17,398 bases of DNA, taken from positions 1 through 17,398 of the forward strand of contig JAQUCQ010000027.1 in NCBI GenBank assembly GCA_028686145.1, written 5' to 3'. The translations under genes and the position numbers were made by a program. The notes beneath the pieces were generated by a model. It searched no databases and was not told where the DNA came from. It saw only the letters and a program-made list of their open reading frames with translations. Positions 14,397 to 17,398 of this stretch are shown here, piece after piece (positions within the stretch are counted from its first letter, which is position 1; the number at the start of each line of letters is the position of its first letter). The stretch is from Desulfuromonadaceae bacterium (GTDB lineage: Bacteria > Desulfobacterota > Desulfuromonadia > Geobacterales > Pseudopelobacteraceae).

Positions 14397-14413
14397 CACG
14401 AAAGGCAGATATT

Positions 14414-16504
14414 ATGTTGTATCGCATCCGGTTAATTTTGCCGGCATTTGCAGGACTGCTGTTTTTAATCGGCACCACTTGCTCTGTACACGCTGATGAC
14501 TATTTGAACAGTGCTGCCGTACACTACCGTGATAAGGATTTTACCGGCGCTTATGCTTTGGCCGGGAAATCGTCAGATCAAACGCATCGCTCCTATGTCC
14601 TTGGAATGGCGGCATTTCGTTTGGAAAAATTCGAAGAAGCCGCGGCGCTTCTCGGTGATGCAGAGCAGAAGTTGCCACTGATAGCCGAATATGCCGCATT
14701 ATTTCAGGCAGAAGCGCTCCTGAAACTGAAGAGATATCCTGCCGCAGCTGCCAAAGCGGCGTCGATTAAATTGTCTGTAGCGTCTGCTAAAGTGGTGCGC
14801 CGTGCGGAAAAATTGTATGCCGATATTCTGTATGAGGCTGGCGACTACAAAGGAGCGCTTAAATCCTATCAATCTTACATAGAAAAATACCCTTCAGGCG
14901 GTGACGCCGTCGATGCCAGTTTTTCGTCGGCGGAGTGTCGGGAAGCGTTGGCGGATGCTGGCGGGGCACAGTTGATCTATCGCAGTGTCTGGCTCAATAA
15001 TCCGGCATCACCTCTTGCCGCCAGAGCAGAAGGACGGCTCAAGCAGCTTGAACGCCCTGGTCTTGTCGCCCCTCCGTATACGGCAGCAGAGCTTTTGAAG
15101 CGTGCTTCCATCCTCTATGCCCAGCGCAAGTACAGTGCCTCCCTGAATACGCTGGAAATGATCCCGGCGGAATCCTGTCCTCAGGATATTACCGGCAGGA
15201 TAGATCTTCGGACCGGCATGGCGCTCTATCGCTTGCGGCGGTACAAACAGGCTGAAAAACAGTTACGCAAAGCTGGTACCTGTCTCCAGCCCGGAGTGCG
15301 TTCCGAAGCCCGTTTCTGGCTGGCAAAGTCACTTGAACGGCAGGATCTGAAAGCGCAGGCTCTTGTAATATATATGGAACTGGTTGGCGAAGGTAAAAAA
15401 CAGGAATATGCTGCTGCTGCTACGATTGAAGCGGCCGGATTGAAGCGTGGGCTTGGACAGTATGCTGAAGCGGCACTTTTGTTCGATCAGGCTGTGACGC
15501 TAACACCCGACGCAAAAATTATGGCTAAATCTATCTGGAATTCGGGATGGAGCCGTTATCTGGCTGGTGAATATCCAGCGGCAGCTGATGATTTTAAAAG
15601 GTTGCTCACTGATAGTGCCCAACGTGAGAAAGTGCTGTACTGGATGGGGAGGACCCTTGAAAAAAGTGGCGATGCTGCCGCTGTTACCTACTATCGCAGC
15701 CTGCTGGACGAATTTCCCTCCGGATTTTATGCCGCGTGGTATCGTAAACAGAGGGGAATAAAAGACACCCGTGAGTCATTCGGTAATCGCGACGTGCTGG
15801 CAGGGCTGCCGCTCGTATCCGGATTTGACAAACCGCGCCTGCTTGCCTCACTCGGAATGCTTGAAGAGGCCCGATCAGAGATGGCAGTAGCCCGCAAAAA
15901 ATATGGTGAGAAGAAGGTCCAATTTCCTGTCCTTGCCAGGGTATATCTCGAAATGCGTGATTTTGGCTCGGCAATCTACCTGTTTACGCAAAACGGCCCC
16001 GTGGCGTGGAAAAAAGAGACCTTACCGCTCTGGGCGGCAGGCTATCCGCGTGCTTATACTGATCTCGTCAGCCAGAATGCAGCCCTTAACGGCTTGTCAG
16101 AAGGGCTGGTGTATGCGATGATCCGTGCCGAAAGCGGTTTTGCCCCTGCCATCAAGTCGGGGGCCGGAGCAATCGGATTAATGCAGATGATGCCTGCTAC
16201 GGCCAAAATGACCGCCAATGAAAAAGGGGACTTTAATCCGCTTCGACTGACTGTGCCGGAATATAATATCCGTTTGGGCACCAAGCATCTTAGTCATTTG
16301 ATGAAAGAACAAAATAATGATCCGGTTGATATGGCTGCAGCATATAATGCCGGGTCGGCGGCGCTTGCTCGTTGGAAAAACAATTTTAAGGGTCTGGCAA
16401 AGGATGAATTCATCGAGAGCATCCCTTATAAGGAAACCCGTGAATATGTAAAAAAAGTATATGCTTCGGCGGCTACGTATCGTCAGCTGTACGGATTGAA
16501 GTAG
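14414..16504 (+). CDS. slt: Soluble lytic murein transglycosylase
   Basis: A periplasmic peptidoglycan lytic transglycosylase that cleaves the MurNAc-GlcNAc bond with formation of a 1,6-anhydro product. With start ATG 14414 the 696-residue protein begins with a clean Sec signal peptide: basic LYRIR, a hydrophobic core, and probable cleavage after SVHA (27). Residues about 30-530 form a helical solenoid with TPR-like units (for example YKGALKSYQSYIEKYP and GEYPAAADDFKRLL). The SLT domain covers about 560-690: catalytic Glu573 in AESGF, GLMQMMPATA (588-597) and AAYNAGSAALARW (642-654). AAAGG about 10 bases upstream supports this start; the 14372 ATG would bury the signal peptide and lies in a terminator. 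mutS follows after 51 bases with no terminator, so read-through is likely. LIGTTC is not a valid lipobox. Confidence 0.93.
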   Translation: MLYRIRLILPAFAGLLFLIGTTCSVHADDYLNSAAVHYRDKDFTGAYALAGKSSDQTHRSYVLGMAAFRLEKFEEAAALLGDAEQKLPLIAEYAALFQAEALLKLKRYPAAAAKAASIKLSVASAKVVRRAEKLYADILYEAGDYKGALKSYQSYIEKYPSGGDAVDASFSSAECREALADAGGAQLIYRSVWLNNPASPLAARAEGRLKQLERPGLVAPPYTAAELLKRASILYAQRKYSASLNTLEMIPAESCPQDITGRIDLRTGMALYRLRRYKQAEKQLRKAGTCLQPGVRSEARFWLAKSLERQDLKAQALVIYMELVGEGKKQEYAAAATIEAAGLKRGLGQYAEAALLFDQAVTLTPDAKIMAKSIWNSGWSRYLAGEYPAAADDFKRLLTDSAQREKVLYWMGRTLEKSGDAAAVTYYRSLLDEFPSGFYAAWYRKQRGIKDTRESFGNRDVLAGLPLVSGFDKPRLLASLGMLEEARSEMAVARKKYGEKKVQFPVLARVYLEMRDFGSAIYLFTQNGPVAWKKETLPLWAAGYPRAYTDLVSQNAALNGLSEGLVYAMIRAESGFAPAIKSGAGAIGLMQMMPATAKMTANEKGDFNPLRLTVPEYNIRLGTKHLSHLMKEQNNDPVDMAAAYNAGSAALARWKNNFKGLAKDEFIESIPYKETREYVKKVYASAATYRQLYGLK

Positions 16505-16555
16505 TTTTCGGTCAACGATAGGTCGCTCATTTTAACATACGAAAGGCTTACCTGG

Positions 16556-17398
16556 ATGGCAGAACAAACCCCGATGATGCGACAATATCTGGAGATCAAG
16601 TCGGGCTATCCCGATGCAATCCTCTTCTTCCGCATGGGGGATTTTTACGAAATGTTTCTGGATGATGCCCTGCTGGCCTCTCGTGTGCTGGATATCGCCC
16701 TGACTTCGCGCAATAAGGGGAGTGGCGACGAGATACCTTTTTGCGGCGTCCCCTTTCATTCTGCGGCTCCCTATGTCGCTAAGCTGATTGAAACCGGCCA
16801 CAAGGTGGCTATTTGTGAACAGGTAGAAGACCCGAAGCAGGCAAAGGGAATTGTCCGGCGTGAGGTTGTCAGGGTCGTTACTCCCGGTCTTCTGATCGAG
16901 TCCGAAAGCCTTGTCCCGGACGAAAATAATTACCTGCTGGCACTTTGCGAAGCGTCAGGCGGCAGTTGGGGGTGCGCCTGGCTGGATGTTTCCACCGGCG
17001 AGTTCCGTGCGACGGAATTGGCCGGAGCCGCTGCCGCGCTGGCGGAAGTTGTTGGGGTCAACCCCCGCGAAATTCTGCTCTCCGATACCCTTGATTGGGA
17101 AGCGCTGCCGGCTGATCTGCGCTCGTTTTTAAGTGAGCGGATTGTTTCCCGGGCTCCGGGCTGGATCTATGATCGTGACTATGCTACCACACTGCTCTGC
17201 GGTCATTTCGGTGCCGCTTCGGACGAGGCGCTCGGCCTGGACGGGTCACCGACCGCACTGTTGGCCGCAGCTGCCGCCCTCTATTACCTACTAAATCGCA
17301 AAGCTGCCCTGCCGCATATCCGTGACATTATGGTCTCACGGCGCAGCCAGCATCTGGCTCTTGATCCCGCCACCCGTCGCAACCTGGTGATAACCGCC
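16556..17398 (+). CDS. mutS: DNA mismatch repair protein MutS (5' part)
   Basis: The first 281 codons of MutS, which recognises mismatches and small loops and recruits MutL. The open frame runs off the window end, so the clamp and ATPase domains are not visible. The N-terminal mismatch-recognition domain is clear: MMRQYLEIKSGYPDAILFFR (7-26), then GDFYEMF (28-34), whose Phe30 and Glu32 form the Phe-X-Glu mismatch-probing motif, and GVPFHSAAPYVAKLIETGHK and VAICEQVEDPKQAKGIV further on. The connector domain starts around LALCEASGGSWGCAWLDVST. AAAGG lies about 10 bases before ATG 16556. It may share transcripts with slt; no separate promoter is obvious in the 51-base gap. Confidence 0.95.
   Translation, partial: MAEQTPMMRQYLEIKSGYPDAILFFRMGDFYEMFLDDALLASRVLDIALTSRNKGSGDEIPFCGVPFHSAAPYVAKLIETGHKVAICEQVEDPKQAKGIVRREVVRVVTPGLLIESESLVPDENNYLLALCEASGGSWGCAWLDVSTGEFRATELAGAAAALAEVVGVNPREILLSDTLDWEALPADLRSFLSERIVSRAPGWIYDRDYATTLLCGHFGAASDEALGLDGSPTALLAAAAALYYLLNRKAALPHIRDIMVSRRSQHLALDPATRRNLVITA

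Noticed and set aside
14372..14413. Earlier ATG start for the transglycosylase
   Set aside because: The codon is inside a terminator stem, has no ribosome binding site, and would place 14 polar residues before the signal peptide.
14414..14500. Lipoprotein signal in the transglycosylase (LIGTTC)
   Set aside because: Thr precedes the Cys and the pattern does not fit a lipobox. A standard signal peptidase I site (VHA) follows.

Overview
The window looks like chromosomal DNA of a Gram-negative bacterium, most likely a member of the Desulfuromonadota (Geobacter / Pelobacter / Desulfuromonas relatives). This rests on remembered family resemblance and was not tested by a search. The supporting signs are a second tryptophan synthase beta gene (trpB2) beside trpF and trpB, tandem DUF507 genes, a short phosphate acetyltransferase, and a periplasmic lytic transglycosylase with a clear signal peptide. 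Base composition is moderately GC-rich and looks even. I see no insertion sequence, phage gene, tRNA, rRNA or CRISPR array.

Layout. (1) Positions 54-3215, minus strand: an uncharacterised 252-residue gene followed by rnr (RNase R). (2) 3216-3627: a divergent intergenic region rich in inverted repeats. (3) 3628-9032, plus strand: ribH-nusB-hom-trpB2-trpF-trpB, with overlaps or short gaps at every junction, ending in a clean intrinsic terminator. This probable operon joins riboflavin synthesis, rRNA antitermination, the threonine/methionine branch and tryptophan synthesis; trpA is not next to trpB. (4) 9088-10217: a monocistronic pta with its own promoter and a strong 3' hairpin. (5) 10227-13554, minus strand: queC, a MoxR-like AAA+ ATPase, a DUF2201/VWA protein with a degenerate metallopeptidase motif, and a small unknown protein, all tightly packed. 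(6) 13592-14396, plus strand: two adjacent DUF507 genes. (7) 14414-17398, plus strand: a soluble lytic transglycosylase, then the first 281 codons of mutS, which runs off the window.

Most genes are housekeeping. The parts least explained by known functions are the queC-linked MoxR/VWA/unknown trio, the structured region ahead of ribH (one segment can pair with two different partners), and two terminator-like hairpins placed directly before the start codons of the first DUF507 gene and the transglycosylase gene.
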